DNA of 64,000 nt from Aequitasia sp047973235 (GTDB taxonomy: Bacteria; Bacillota; Clostridia; Lachnospirales; Lachnospiraceae): positions 11,989 through 75,988 of the forward strand of contig JBKEBP010000197.1 in the NCBI GenBank assembly GCA_047973235.1. Direction: 5' to 3'. Below are positions 36,705-46,031 of this stretch, piece by piece. Each line of letters starts with the position of its first letter. Positions within the stretch are counted from its first letter, which is position 1. A model generated the notes under the pieces. That model was not told where the DNA came from. It saw only the letters and a program-made list of their open reading frames with translations, and made no database searches. Position numbers and translations under genes: made by a program.

Positions 36705-38204
36705 ATGCCAGATAATAATTATGTTCTTGAAATGAAGAATATCTCGAAAGTATTTCCCGGTGTTAAAGCTTTAGATGAAGTTACATTTCTAGTAAGAAAA
36801 GGAACGGTCCATTCTCTCATGGGAGAGAATGGAGCCGGTAAATCTACATTGATGAAATGTTTATATGGAATTTACAGTGTAGATGGTGGTGAAATTACAC
36901 TCGATGGTAAGAAGGTAGCTTTTTCAAACCCTGCGGAAGCACTTAATAGTCACGTATCAATGGTTCACCAGGAGCTAAACCAAGTTTTACATCAAACGGT
37001 CATGGAAAATATGTGGCTTGGAAGATATCCAAAGAAAAATGGGCTAATAGATCATAAGAAGATGTATGATGATACGACAAGTATTTTTAAAGAACTTGAT
37101 ATAGCTGTAGATCCGAAAGTTAAGATGGGGTCTCTCCCGGTTTCTCAAAAGCAGATGATAGAAATAGCAAAAGCAGTATCATATGATGCTAAGGTAATCG
37201 TCATGGATGAACCGACTTCATCTCTTACAGATAAAGAGGTTGAACATTTATTTGCTATCATAGAGAAGTTAAAATCCGCCGGAACAAGTATAATTTATAT
37301 ATCTCATAAAATGGAAGAAATACTTAGAATTTCTGATGATGTAACAGTAATGAGAGATGGGAAATGGATATCAACGAAAGAAGCGAGTGAGCTTACAGTT
37401 GATGAGATTATAAGATTGATGGTAGGCCGAGAGCTTACTGAGCGTTATCCATTTAGAGAAACAAAGTGTGGAGAAACGTTGCTTAAAGTAGAAGGTTTAG
37501 GCACATATAATAAAGGCTTTAAGGATATAAGTTTTGAGCTTAAAAAAGGTGAAGTTCTAGGAATTGCAGGCCTGGTAGGAGCACAGAGAACCGAATTATT
37601 GGAAGCATTATTCGGAATGCGAAGACTTGGTAAAGGCGAAATATTACTTCACGGAAAAAAAATCCAAAATAAGACACCTCATCAAGCAATTAAAAATAAA
37701 TTTGCACTATTGACGGAAGAACGTAGAAAAGATGGAATATTCCCGGGTCTTAGTGTTGGGTTCAATATGACTATTTCAAATTTAGATGAGTATATAAGAC
37801 CATCCAGAATATTGAATAATCGGTTTATGAACAAACACATAGATGAAATGGTAGAACGCATGAAGGTTAAAACACCATCATCTAAAGTACAAATAAAGAA
37901 CCTCTCAGGAGGTAATCAACAAAAGGTGATCCTTGGCAGATGGCTCCTCACGAGTCCGGAAGTTCTTTTGCTTGATGAACCTACAAGAGGTATAGATGTA
38001 GGGGCGAAGTATGAAATATATCAACTTATGAATGAATTAGCGGCACAGGGCAAGGGGATTATTATGGTTAGTTCAGAAATGCCGGAGCTTTTAGGTGTTT
38101 GTGACAGAATCATGGTAATGAGCAATGGTCACCAATCCGGACTGTTTGATGCAAAGGAAACATCGCAGGTGGAAATCATGAGTTCATCTGCTAAATACGT
38201 ATAA
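36705..38204 (+). CDS. mglA: Sugar ABC transporter ATP-binding protein
   Basis: 499 aa, two ABC domains in tandem as in MglA/RbsA. The first half is intact: Walker A GENGAGKST, Walker B VIVMDEPTSSLTD, His switch in YISHKMEE. The second half has the usual degenerate P-loop (GLVGAQRTELLE) but keeps LSGGNQQKVILGRWL and LLDEPTRGIDVGAKYE. It powers the MglC permease on the cytoplasmic face. Located 13 bases after mglB. It gives the reference against which the pseudo-ATPase at 34005 can be judged. Confidence 0.95.
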   Translation: MPDNNYVLEMKNISKVFPGVKALDEVTFLVRKGTVHSLMGENGAGKSTLMKCLYGIYSVDGGEITLDGKKVAFSNPAEALNSHVSMVHQELNQVLHQTVMENMWLGRYPKKNGLIDHKKMYDDTTSIFKELDIAVDPKVKMGSLPVSQKQMIEIAKAVSYDAKVIVMDEPTSSLTDKEVEHLFAIIEKLKSAGTSIIYISHKMEEILRISDDVTVMRDGKWISTKEASELTVDEIIRLMVGRELTERYPFRETKCGETLLKVEGLGTYNKGFKDISFELKKGEVLGIAGLVGAQRTELLEALFGMRRLGKGEILLHGKKIQNKTPHQAIKNKFALLTEERRKDGIFPGLSVGFNMTISNLDEYIRPSRILNNRFMNKHIDEMVERMKVKTPSSKVQIKNLSGGNQQKVILGRWLLTSPEVLLLDEPTRGIDVGAKYEIYQLMNELAAQGKGIIMVSSEMPELLGVCDRIMVMSNGHQSGLFDAKETSQVEIMSSSAKYV

Positions 38205-38249
38205 CTTGTGGCGAATATCGCACAAATTCGAATATGGAGGAATAGAGAA

Positions 38250-39269
38250 ATGAAAGGACCAAAAGCTCAGATATCAATAAAACAGATTCTGGCGGAAAAG
38301 GCGATTTATATAGTCTTGGTGATTCTGTTTGTTGTTATCGTGGTTATGGAACCATCTTTTTTATCATTTAATAATTTAACGAATATATTTGCTCAATCAG
38401 CAACGAGAATTATTATTGCATTAGCAGCAAGTATGATACTTATAGTGCAGGGAGTTGATTTATCTGCCGGGCGTATGATAGGTTTAGCGGCGGTTATTTC
38501 AGCATCTATGATGCAGCAGGTTACTTATTCATACCGAATGTATCCCGAATTGGCGGAATTACCAATTATTGTACCATTTTTAGTGGTAATGGCCGTATGT
38601 GCAGTAGCGGGAATGATATCAGGTATAACTGTTGCGATATTTAAAGTTCCACCATTTGTAGCAACACTGGCAATGCAGTTAATTTTATATGGAGCATCTT
38701 CTATATATTTTGACAGACCACCTTATGGAGCACAGCCAATTGGTGGAATTGATTCAAAATTTACTAAAATAGCAACGGGATCTATTACTATAGGAAGTTT
38801 TCGTTTACCGTATTTGATTATTATAGCTATTGTTGTAAGTGTTTTGATATGGATACTTTGGAATAACACAAAATTTGGAAAATACATGTATGCTGTAGGT
38901 GGTAATTCAGATGCAGCAAAGGTATCGGGTGTTAATGTAAACAAAATGCTGATAATAATATATACACTTGCCGGAGCAATGTACGCATTTGCAGCAGTAT
39001 TGGAAGTGTCTAGAATTGGTTCTGCAAGTAATACTACCGGAAATGGATACGAAATGGATGCTGTTGCGGCAGCAGTTGTTGGTGGAGTCTCACTTGCCGG
39101 TGGAGTTGGAAGTGTTGGCGGTGTACTTATAGGTGTATTTATCTTCCAGGTAATTAATTATGGGCTTGCTTTTATAGGAGTAAATATGTACTGGCAATAT
39201 ATTGTAAAAGGTTTAATTATATTAAGTGCAGTAATAATTGACATGAGAAAATATGCTAAAAAGCAGTAA
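38250..39269 (+). CDS. mglC: Sugar ABC transporter permease
   Basis: 339 aa from the ATG at 38250, which has GGAGG at 38236-38240. A GTG at 38208 is in frame but has no ribosome site. About eight to ten membrane helices of the BPD_transp_2 family, with NLTNIFAQSATRIIIALAAS, the family segment GVDLSAGRMIGLAAV and AVGGNSDAAKVSGVNV, then AAAVVGGVSLAGGVGSVGGV. It forms the membrane channel for the MglA/MglB system. GH3 and GH42 genes follow with 15-base gaps, so all are probably one operon. Confidence 0.95.
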   Translation: MKGPKAQISIKQILAEKAIYIVLVILFVVIVVMEPSFLSFNNLTNIFAQSATRIIIALAASMILIVQGVDLSAGRMIGLAAVISASMMQQVTYSYRMYPELAELPIIVPFLVVMAVCAVAGMISGITVAIFKVPPFVATLAMQLILYGASSIYFDRPPYGAQPIGGIDSKFTKIATGSITIGSFRLPYLIIIAIVVSVLIWILWNNTKFGKYMYAVGGNSDAAKVSGVNVNKMLIIIYTLAGAMYAFAAVLEVSRIGSASNTTGNGYEMDAVAAAVVGGVSLAGGVGSVGGVLIGVFIFQVINYGLAFIGVNMYWQYIVKGLIILSAVIIDMRKYAKKQ

Positions 39270-39284
39270 AAAAGGAGGTTTGAA

Positions 39285-41354
39285 ATGCGCGAGACAGTTA
39301 AAAACACAAAACTTACAGAGAATTGCAGTAGGGAAGATATAAAGGTATTTGTTGACGAAATGTTGAATGAGCTGACAATAGATGAAAAGATTAATATAAT
39401 GTCAGGACAGATAACGGAAGAAAAACTATTAGATGATTTATTTGTAATAGAGCACTATAATATGAAACCATATCCTACAAAGGAAATTGAACGACTAGGT
39501 TTACCGAATGTTCGATTTATAGATGGACCAAGAGGTGTAGTTACAGGTTCTTCAACATGCTTTCCTGTTGCAATGGCTAGGGGAGCAAGTTTTGATAGAG
39601 ATTTAGAAGAAGAAATCGGTAAAGTAATTGGTGCAGAGGTACGTGCACAAGGTGGCAACTATTTCGGAGGTGTATGTATAAACTTACCAAGAAATCCGAG
39701 ATGGGGTCGCGCACAGGAGTGTTATGGAGAAGACCAATATCATTTAGGCGAAATGGGTGCGGCACTGACAAGAGGTGTACAGAGTCAAAACGTTATGGCT
39801 TGTATAAAGCATTTTGCTATGAATAGTATAGAAAACTCGAGATTTAAAGCAGATGTTTATGCTGATATGAGAACACTTTATGAGGTTTATCTGCCGCATT
39901 TCAAGCGTTGTATAGATGAGGGCGCAGCATCTGTTATGGGAGCTTACAACAAGGTATATGGAGAGCAGGCATCGGAAAGTAAGTTCCTGCTTAAGGATAT
40001 ACTTAGAGACAAATGGGGATTTGAAGGATTCACATTATCGGACTTTTTATGGGCTATTCATGATCCTATAAAGGCAGTAGAAAGCGGAATGGATATTGAG
40101 ATGCCATGTCTTCATCATTACGTTACGCAGCTAGCTGATGCTGTAGAAACAGGGAAGATAGATATCCAAGATATAAATAATTCTGTTGGATGTATTCTAA
40201 GAACGATACTTTATTTTGAAACAAGGAAGGATCCTATAGAGTATACACCGGATATTATTGCTTCAGACGAGCACTTGGCAGTTGCAAGGCGAGCAGCTGA
40301 AGAATCAATGGTTCTATTGAAAAACGACAATAATGTTCTGCCGGCTGACAAAGCAAAAACCAATAGAATAGTAGTTCTTGGAGAACTGGGAGATACAGAG
40401 AACATTGGTGACCATGGTTCAAGTAAAGTTCATCCGTACTATACGATTACACCATTTAAAGGTCTAATGAAGAAGATGCCTACATCTGAAATTCTTTATA
40501 ACGATGGTAAAGATCTTGAAATGGCGACTAAGCTTGCTAAAGATGCTGACCTAGTTGTTATTGTGGCAGGTTATATTCATTCGGATGAAGGAGAGTTCCT
40601 AGCGGATCGCCACGACATTGCTGAAATGGGTGGAGATAGAGAGTCCATGAGACTTAAGCAAAGAGATATTGATTTGATTAAGGGTCTAAAGGGAGTTAAT
40701 CCAAACACTGTATGCTCTATTATTGGTAGTAGTGCAATATTAATAGATGAATGGGCAGATGATGTACCGGCAATACTATTTTCATTTTATAGTGGGATGG
40801 AAGGCGGAAATGTTCTTGCGGACATCTTATTTGGCGATGTTTGCCCCGGAGGGAAACTACCATACACTGTAGCACAAAAGGAAGATGATTATCCATTCTT
40901 TGAAGCTGATTGTGAAAGAGCTGATTATGAGTATTATCATGGGTATGCAAAACTCGATAAAGAGAATAAAAAGCCTTATTATCAATTCGGATATGGATTA
41001 TCTTATACAAAATTTGACATAGGAAAAGCAGATTTACAAGTATTTGAAGACACCTGTAAAGTAACAGTTGAGGTTAAGAATACAGGTGATTATGATGGTG
41101 CCGAAGTTCTTCAATTATATGTTGGCTGTGAAGGAAGTGCAGTAGATAGACCGATAAAAGTACTTAAAGATTTTGATAGAGTATTTGTTAATGCAGGTGA
41201 AGCAAAAACCATTAGTCTAAGTGTAAGCAAAGACGATATGGCATATTATAATGAGAATAAAGGAACCTTTGAAGCAGAAGATATTAAGTATATCGCATAT
41301 GTTGGAACTTCTTCTGATAAAGAAGATTTACAATCAATAGAATTTAAATTCTAA
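39285..41354 (+). CDS. Glycoside hydrolase family 3 enzyme (beta-glucosidase-like)
   Basis: 689 aa, no signal peptide, so cytoplasmic. The N-terminal (alpha/beta)8 domain has FIDGPRGV and KHFAMNSIENSR; the nucleophile is Asp253 in GFTLSDFLWAIH (most relatives have SDW). The second domain has ESMVLLKND and NDGKDLEMA; a fibronectin-III-like domain (about 580-689) has VTVEVKNTGDYDGAEVLQLYV. It releases glucose or a related sugar from beta-linked oligosaccharides taken up by the cell. AAGGAGG ribosome site. Substrate range cannot be read from the sequence; the next gene suggests galacto-/gluco-configured glycans. Confidence 0.93.
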   Translation: MRETVKNTKLTENCSREDIKVFVDEMLNELTIDEKINIMSGQITEEKLLDDLFVIEHYNMKPYPTKEIERLGLPNVRFIDGPRGVVTGSSTCFPVAMARGASFDRDLEEEIGKVIGAEVRAQGGNYFGGVCINLPRNPRWGRAQECYGEDQYHLGEMGAALTRGVQSQNVMACIKHFAMNSIENSRFKADVYADMRTLYEVYLPHFKRCIDEGAASVMGAYNKVYGEQASESKFLLKDILRDKWGFEGFTLSDFLWAIHDPIKAVESGMDIEMPCLHHYVTQLADAVETGKIDIQDINNSVGCILRTILYFETRKDPIEYTPDIIASDEHLAVARRAAEESMVLLKNDNNVLPADKAKTNRIVVLGELGDTENIGDHGSSKVHPYYTITPFKGLMKKMPTSEILYNDGKDLEMATKLAKDADLVVIVAGYIHSDEGEFLADRHDIAEMGGDRESMRLKQRDIDLIKGLKGVNPNTVCSIIGSSAILIDEWADDVPAILFSFYSGMEGGNVLADILFGDVCPGGKLPYTVAQKEDDYPFFEADCERADYEYYHGYAKLDKENKKPYYQFGYGLSYTKFDIGKADLQVFEDTCKVTVEVKNTGDYDGAEVLQLYVGCEGSAVDRPIKVLKDFDRVFVNAGEAKTISLSVSKDDMAYYNENKGTFEAEDIKYIAYVGTSSDKEDLQSIEFKF

Positions 41355-41369
41355 TTTGGAGGATTTGAT

Positions 41370-43364
41370 ATGAGAATAGGAGCAGATTACTATCCTGAGC
41401 ACTGGAAAGAAGAACGATGGATCGAAGATGCCAAACTCATGCAGGACGCCGGCATCGAAGTAATTCGTGTCGGCGAATTCTCTTGGAGTCTTTATGAGCC
41501 GGAGGAGGGAAAATTACAGTTTGAGTGGCTGGACAAAGCAATTAATTTTTTTGGAGAAAAGGGTATAAGCGTTGTTATCGGAACACCATCTGCTACACCG
41601 CCGAAATGGCTTATTGATAAACATCCGGATATACTTCCGATTGATGAGCTAGGCAGAGTTAAGGAGTTTGGAACCAGAAAGCATTATTGCTTTAGTAATG
41701 ATATTTATCGAAGTAAAACGAGGGATCTGGTTAGAAGTATTGCAAAACATTATAAAGACAATCCATATGTTGAAGGGTGGCAGATCGATAATGAACTTGG
41801 ACATTCAGATACAACAAGATGCTATTGTGATAATTGTAGGTCAAAGTTTATTAAATGGTTAGAGAATAAATATGGTGATATCGATATATTAAATGAAACA
41901 TACGGAACAGTATTTTGGAGTCAGCATTATAATGCATTTAGTCAAATCGTGATTCCAAAAGCCGGTGTTTGTTATGATTTTGATGAGGGAACAAGAGGTC
42001 AAAATCCGAGTCTGTTACTAGATTATTATAATTTTTGCAGTGATTCAATTATCAGTTTTACAAAAGAATCAGTTGAAGCGATAAGAGAATTCAGCAAATT
42101 ACCATGCTCATCAAATTTATTAGATGCAGCAGTCAATTCTGAAACAGGAATAGATTATTTTGAGCTTTCAAAAGAACTGGATTACGTTACGTGGGATAAC
42201 TATATCGAGTTTCAGTGGGGACGAGCTAAAACGGAAACGGTATCAAGAGACCATGCACTTATACGCTCTTATAAGAAACAGCCGTTTTGGGTTATGGAGC
42301 AACAAAGCGGTCCTTGCGGATGGAGTCGTATGGGTTCTGCGCCAAAGCCGGGAGAACTCAGATTGTGGACGTATCAGGCAGTAGCAAATGGAGCAGATAC
42401 AGTTGTATATTTTAGATGGAGAGCTTGTACTTTTGGCACGGAACAGTATTGGCATGGAATTCTAGGCCATGACGGAAAGCCAAACAGGCGCTTCGAGGAG
42501 ATAAAAAGAGTCGGCACTGAAATGAAGGATATTAGCAAACAAGTTGGAACGCTTATCCCGAAAGCTAAAGTTGCTATCGTAAAATCATTTCTAACGGAAT
42601 GGTGCCATACAATATTTCCTAATGTTGAAGACTTCCAATATGATAAATTACTATTATCATTTTATAAACCATTTTATGATATGGGAATTTCAGTTGATTT
42701 CATTGACGATACAGAATGTATGTCAAGCTACTCTATAGTTATAGTTCCGGCGCTTGCTCATGTTTCGGATACAGTAGTAGAGAATATGACAGGATATACA
42801 AAAAATGGAGGTATACTTCTTACCTCATTTAGAAGTGGGTTTAGAAGTGAATACAATACTGCGCTCGAAGACACAATACCGGGTCCTCTTCGTGAACTGA
42901 CAGGGATAGAGGTGCCTGAATATGATCCACAATTTCAAAAAGAAACGAATGTGTCAGGAATATTCGGATATGGAAGTGCAAAACTTTGGTGCGACATTGT
43001 TACAAATATTGATGCACAGGAACTTGCGGTTTATACAAGCGGGCACTACAAAGGTACACCATGTCTGACAGTTAAAAATAATACATATTATCTGGCATGT
43101 GATTTGGATGATAAGGCAATGAACGAATTGGCAAAGTATCTAATAAATCAGACGGATATCGAACAAGGTAATACACAGTTTGACAATGTAGAGATTGTAC
43201 ATACCACAGATGGAGAAAAGGATGTTAGATTTGTTTTAAATCACAATGAATATGAAGTAATAGTTCCACTTGATATTATTGGCAAAAATCTATTCACAGG
43301 GGAAGAGGTCAAGGACCATATTAAGGTTGGCGCTTATGATTTGGCAATGATAATGCACGAATAA
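41370..43364 (+). CDS. Beta-galactosidase, glycoside hydrolase family 42
   Basis: 664 aa, standard GH42 length. The N-terminus ADYYPEHWKEERWIEDAKLM and IRVGEFSWSLYEPEEG is typical. The acid/base is Glu142 in WQIDNELGHSDT, the nucleophile is Glu310 in WVMEQQSGPCGW. A zinc-type Cys cluster RCYCDNC follows the acid/base. Trimerisation and C-terminal beta domains follow. No signal peptide. It cleaves terminal beta-galactose inside the cell. Ribosome site TGGAGG. It ends the sugar operon; a terminator follows. Confidence 0.96.
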   Translation: MRIGADYYPEHWKEERWIEDAKLMQDAGIEVIRVGEFSWSLYEPEEGKLQFEWLDKAINFFGEKGISVVIGTPSATPPKWLIDKHPDILPIDELGRVKEFGTRKHYCFSNDIYRSKTRDLVRSIAKHYKDNPYVEGWQIDNELGHSDTTRCYCDNCRSKFIKWLENKYGDIDILNETYGTVFWSQHYNAFSQIVIPKAGVCYDFDEGTRGQNPSLLLDYYNFCSDSIISFTKESVEAIREFSKLPCSSNLLDAAVNSETGIDYFELSKELDYVTWDNYIEFQWGRAKTETVSRDHALIRSYKKQPFWVMEQQSGPCGWSRMGSAPKPGELRLWTYQAVANGADTVVYFRWRACTFGTEQYWHGILGHDGKPNRRFEEIKRVGTEMKDISKQVGTLIPKAKVAIVKSFLTEWCHTIFPNVEDFQYDKLLLSFYKPFYDMGISVDFIDDTECMSSYSIVIVPALAHVSDTVVENMTGYTKNGGILLTSFRSGFRSEYNTALEDTIPGPLRELTGIEVPEYDPQFQKETNVSGIFGYGSAKLWCDIVTNIDAQELAVYTSGHYKGTPCLTVKNNTYYLACDLDDKAMNELAKYLINQTDIEQGNTQFDNVEIVHTTDGEKDVRFVLNHNEYEVIVPLDIIGKNLFTGEEVKDHIKVGAYDLAMIMHE

Positions 43365-43387
43365 ATAATATATGGGTACTAATTTTG

Positions 43388-43424
43388 AAAAGCTCGTCGC
43401 TGCATAGCGATGAGCTTTTTTCTC
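43388..43424 (+). terminator. Rho-independent terminator of the sugar operon
   Basis: AAAGCTCGTCGC (43389-43400) pairs with GCGATGAGCTTT (43407-43418, one G-U pair), followed by TTT and a pyrimidine run. Confidence 0.92.
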
Positions 43425-43533
43425 TTAACAAAACTGAAACAATTCTCAAACATTTGTCAAACACTAGTATAAGATAATACCGGTATGTTAAAATGAAAAT
43501 AGATTAAAATTAGAAATTATGAGGAGTACCGGG

Positions 43534-44205
43534 ATGATAAATATACTAGTAGTAGAGGACGATGTTCAGTTAAACAAAATAGCATGTTCGTATTTAAACA
43601 ATAGTGGATTTACTGCTAAAGGATGCTTTGATGCTCAAGAAGCAATGGAAGAAATGTATAACAAAATGTATGAGCTCGTGGTATCGGACATAATGATGCC
43701 GGGGATGGATGGTTTTGAATTTGCCAAGGCTGTCAGAGCGGTAAATCCTACAATTCCGATTCTATTTATGTCGGCAAAGGATGATATAACTTCGAAGCAA
43801 AGAGGATTTCAAATAGGTATAGATGATTATATGGTAAAGCCTATTGAGCTTGATGAGCTTCTTCTTAGAGTCAGAGCACTACTTAGAAGAGCTAACATAG
43901 AAATGGATAGAAAAATAACTATAGGGAACCTGGTGATGGATGCTGACGCTATGACAGCAACTGTTAATGATGATGAGTTAGCGGTTACTACTAGGGAATT
44001 TAATATCTTATACAAATTATTATCATATCCGAATAAAACCTTTTCAAGAGGTCAGTTAATGGATGAGTTCTGGAATATGGATAGTGAGACCGGGCTAAGG
44101 GCTGTAGATGTATATATAACCAAACTTAGAGATAAGTTTTCTGATTGTGACGGCTTTAAGCTTGTAACAGTAAGAGGCCTTGGCTATAAGGCGGTGCCGA
44201 TGTGA
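43534..44205 (+). CDS. OmpR/PhoB-type response regulator
   Basis: 223 aa from the ATG at 43534, which is seven bases after GAGGAG; an ATG at 43519 lies before that site. Receiver with EDD (8-10), phosphoacceptor Asp52 in LVVSDIMMPGMDG, Ser in ILFMSAKDD and Lys in YMVKPIELDELL. The C-terminal winged helix has AVTTREFNILYKLLSYPNKT and VDVYITKLRDKF with TVRGLGYKAV. Its stop overlaps the GTG of the kinase gene. The target is unknown. The nearest regulated candidates are the small membrane protein in the same operon and perhaps the iron transporter beyond. Confidence 0.95.
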   Translation: MINILVVEDDVQLNKIACSYLNNSGFTAKGCFDAQEAMEEMYNKMYELVVSDIMMPGMDGFEFAKAVRAVNPTIPILFMSAKDDITSKQRGFQIGIDDYMVKPIELDELLLRVRALLRRANIEMDRKITIGNLVMDADAMTATVNDDELAVTTREFNILYKLLSYPNKTFSRGQLMDEFWNMDSETGLRAVDVYITKLRDKFSDCDGFKLVTVRGLGYKAVPM

Positions 44206-45290
44206 AAGAGAAGCAAAAGAGTAGGTTTAAAAGAGTGCGTAATACGCTTTTTCCCAGGTCAATGTTTTGGATTTTGTTTTTACTATTACTGTTGGTCGGC
44301 AGTTTGCATACAGGCCTTTATCTAATTCTATCATCTGTTGATATACACGGTGGTCTAGCAACACTGATTATGCTGATTTACTGGGTTATTGTGGCAACCG
44401 TTCTAACTATATATTCGATGAAAACAATACGCAATAAATATGAAAAACCGATGAAGGACCTTGCAAAAGCGACTGATGCAGTGGCACATGGGGATTTCTC
44501 GGTTTATTTGCCGACAATTCATACAGCGCAGAAATATGACTATCTAGATGTTATGATACTTGATTTTAACAAGATGGTAGAAGAACTGGGAAGTATCGAG
44601 ACACTTAAGACAGATTTCTTCTCAAATGTATCCCATGAAATTAAAACACCACTTGCAGCAATTAACGGATATGCACAGAGTCTTAAACATGATGATTTAA
44701 CTAAGGAAGAAGAACAAGAGTATATAGAAAATATCATTTCATCATCAAATAGATTATCAGGACTAATAACCAATATTTTGAAACTGAACAGATTGGAAAA
44801 GCAAAGTATTGCTCCGATTAGTGAAAAGTATGATTTATGCCGTCAGATAGTTGACTGTGCACTGTCGTTTGAAGAACAATGGGACAAGAAGCAGATTGAG
44901 CTTGATATGGATATAGATGACGAGTGTTTCATAGAAGCAGATGAGAGCCTCATGGATATCGTGTGGAATAACCTGATTTCGAATGCTGTTAAATTCACTG
45001 ATTCAGGTGGGAAAATATCGATAAAACAAACGGTAAACGATGATGTAGTGATTGTTAGTATATCGGACTCAGGGTGCGGAATGGATGCAAGAACTGTGGA
45101 GCATATATTCGAAAAATTCTATCAGGGTGATTCGTCACATGCAACCGAAGGAAATGGACTGGGACTTGCAATGGTAAACAGAATAGTTGACATAATAAAC
45201 GGAAAAATAGAAGTTAAAAGTAATCCCGGTATTGGAACGGAGTTTGTAGTCACACTTATGACGGGTGGAGGAAAACAGCATGACAAATAA
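44202..45290 (+). CDS. HisKA-type sensor histidine kinase
   Basis: 362 aa, GTG start overlapping the regulator stop by four bases. Two membrane helices (about 17-43 and 50-70) with a short loop, a HAMP-like region (KPMKDLAKATDAVAHGDF), and the HisKA box with His145 in FFSNVSHEIKTPLAAINGYA. The ATPase domain has N box NLISNAVKFTDSG, G1 DSGCGMD and G2 GNGLGLAMV. Typical of intramembrane- or envelope-sensing kinases. It overlaps the next gene by 11 bases, so the three genes form one unit. Confidence 0.95.
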   Translation: MKEKQKSRFKRVRNTLFPRSMFWILFLLLLLVGSLHTGLYLILSSVDIHGGLATLIMLIYWVIVATVLTIYSMKTIRNKYEKPMKDLAKATDAVAHGDFSVYLPTIHTAQKYDYLDVMILDFNKMVEELGSIETLKTDFFSNVSHEIKTPLAAINGYAQSLKHDDLTKEEEQEYIENIISSSNRLSGLITNILKLNRLEKQSIAPISEKYDLCRQIVDCALSFEEQWDKKQIELDMDIDDECFIEADESLMDIVWNNLISNAVKFTDSGGKISIKQTVNDDVVIVSISDSGCGMDARTVEHIFEKFYQGDSSHATEGNGLGLAMVNRIVDIINGKIEVKSNPGIGTEFVVTLMTGGGKQHDK

Positions 45291-45822
45291 TGACAGAGGC
45301 AGAAGCTTTGCAAGCTATGAGTATAAAGAGGTTTCAGGAAGCTCAACACGGGTTTCGATGTATCTTGATGGGTATTTCAATTTCGGTTGGAACATAGATG
45401 AGAACTTTATTAACCCACAGAACAGGATTATGGGTGTTGAAACAGTCCAGATTAAGAGAGACAGACGAATTGTAAATAAAATAGAGCTAACGAGACTGCA
45501 GAGAAATTTTGAAGATTGCATGAGACAAATCGATCAGCTGGAACGTTCCAAAACTACGAAAGCAACTGTAGTTTCACTTATTATTGGAATAATTGGGACA
45601 GCGTTTATCGCGGGTTCTGTATTTGCTGTCACACACGAGCCACCAATCATTTGGCTAACCATTTTGCTTGCGATTCCCGGAGCCATCGGGTGGGCACTTC
45701 CGTACCCGATATTTAGGAAAATGGCAATTGAGGATAGCAAAAAAATGGAAACACTAATTGACAACAAATATAGTGAAATAGCCGATATATGCAAGAAGGG
45801 AAGTCGACTTTTGGAGCAGTAA
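45280..45822 (+). CDS. Small two-helix membrane protein of unknown function
   Basis: 180 aa from the ATG at 45280, with GGTGGAGG upstream; an in-frame GTG at 45265 is less likely. The N-terminal ~90 residues are cytoplasmic and polar (YLDGYFNFGWNIDENF, then a basic helical stretch RLQRNFEDCMRQIDQLERSK). Two hydrophobic helices follow (about 93-115 and 123-142) with a short HEPP loop between, then a charged C-terminal helix. No family was recognised. Coupling to the kinase gene (11-base overlap) suggests it is a target or accessory of that two-component system. Confidence 0.8.
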   Translation: MTNNDRGRSFASYEYKEVSGSSTRVSMYLDGYFNFGWNIDENFINPQNRIMGVETVQIKRDRRIVNKIELTRLQRNFEDCMRQIDQLERSKTTKATVVSLIIGIIGTAFIAGSVFAVTHEPPIIWLTILLAIPGAIGWALPYPIFRKMAIEDSKKMETLIDNKYSEIADICKKGSRLLEQ

Positions 45823-45885
45823 TGCAAGAAGTAATAACCCTGTAATGTCCTGTAATGTGAAGAATATTTTTTTTGTTATATTACA

Positions 45886-45915
45886 TTGACATGTTACCGT
45901 TGGTTATGCTAGACT
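45886..45915 (+). promoter_or_regulatory. Promoter of the iron-chelate ABC transporter operon
   Basis: TTGACA (45886-45891), an 18-base spacer and TAGACT (45910-45915). The -10 box lies inside operator-like site 1. Confidence 0.7.
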
Positions 45916-45920
45916 AACTA
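45900..45920. promoter_or_regulatory. Operator-like site 1 over the -10 box
   Basis: TTGGTTA (45900-45906), seven bases, CTAACTA (45914-45920). The half-sites GTTA/CTAAC form an imperfect palindrome resembling metalloregulator boxes of the DtxR family. The same 7-7-7 pattern occurs in reverse orientation at 45987-46007. A bound repressor here would cover the promoter. Confidence 0.6.
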
Positions 45921-45980
45921 AGCAATGAGCAGTGCAAAACACGTAGGTCCAGTTGTGCATTTTTTATTGCTTATTTTTTT
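45919..45980 (+). terminator. Terminator-like hairpin in the leader of the iron transporter operon
   Basis: TAAGCAAT (45919-45926) is the exact complement of ATTGCTTA (45966-45973), with seven Ts at 45974-45980. The 39-base loop holds further partial pairing (AGTGCAAAAC with GTTGTGCATT). It lies just after the expected transcription start and before the first gene, so it could attenuate the operon or end a short RNA. No known riboswitch was recognised. Confidence 0.55.
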
Positions 45981-45986
45981 GCGCAA

Positions 45987-46007
45987 TAGTTAGCGAATGC
46001 TAACCAA
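45987..46007. promoter_or_regulatory. Operator-like site 2, downstream of the leader terminator
   Basis: TAGTTAG (45987-45993), seven bases, TAACCAA (46001-46007), which is the reverse complement of the site-1 pattern. Its core GTTAGC-GAAT-GCTAAC is a perfect 6-4-6 palindrome. Placed 25 bases before the ATG, it could act as a roadblock or loop with site 1. Confidence 0.6.
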
Positions 46008-46031
46008 AGTGCTGATTTTGTGGAGGAATTT

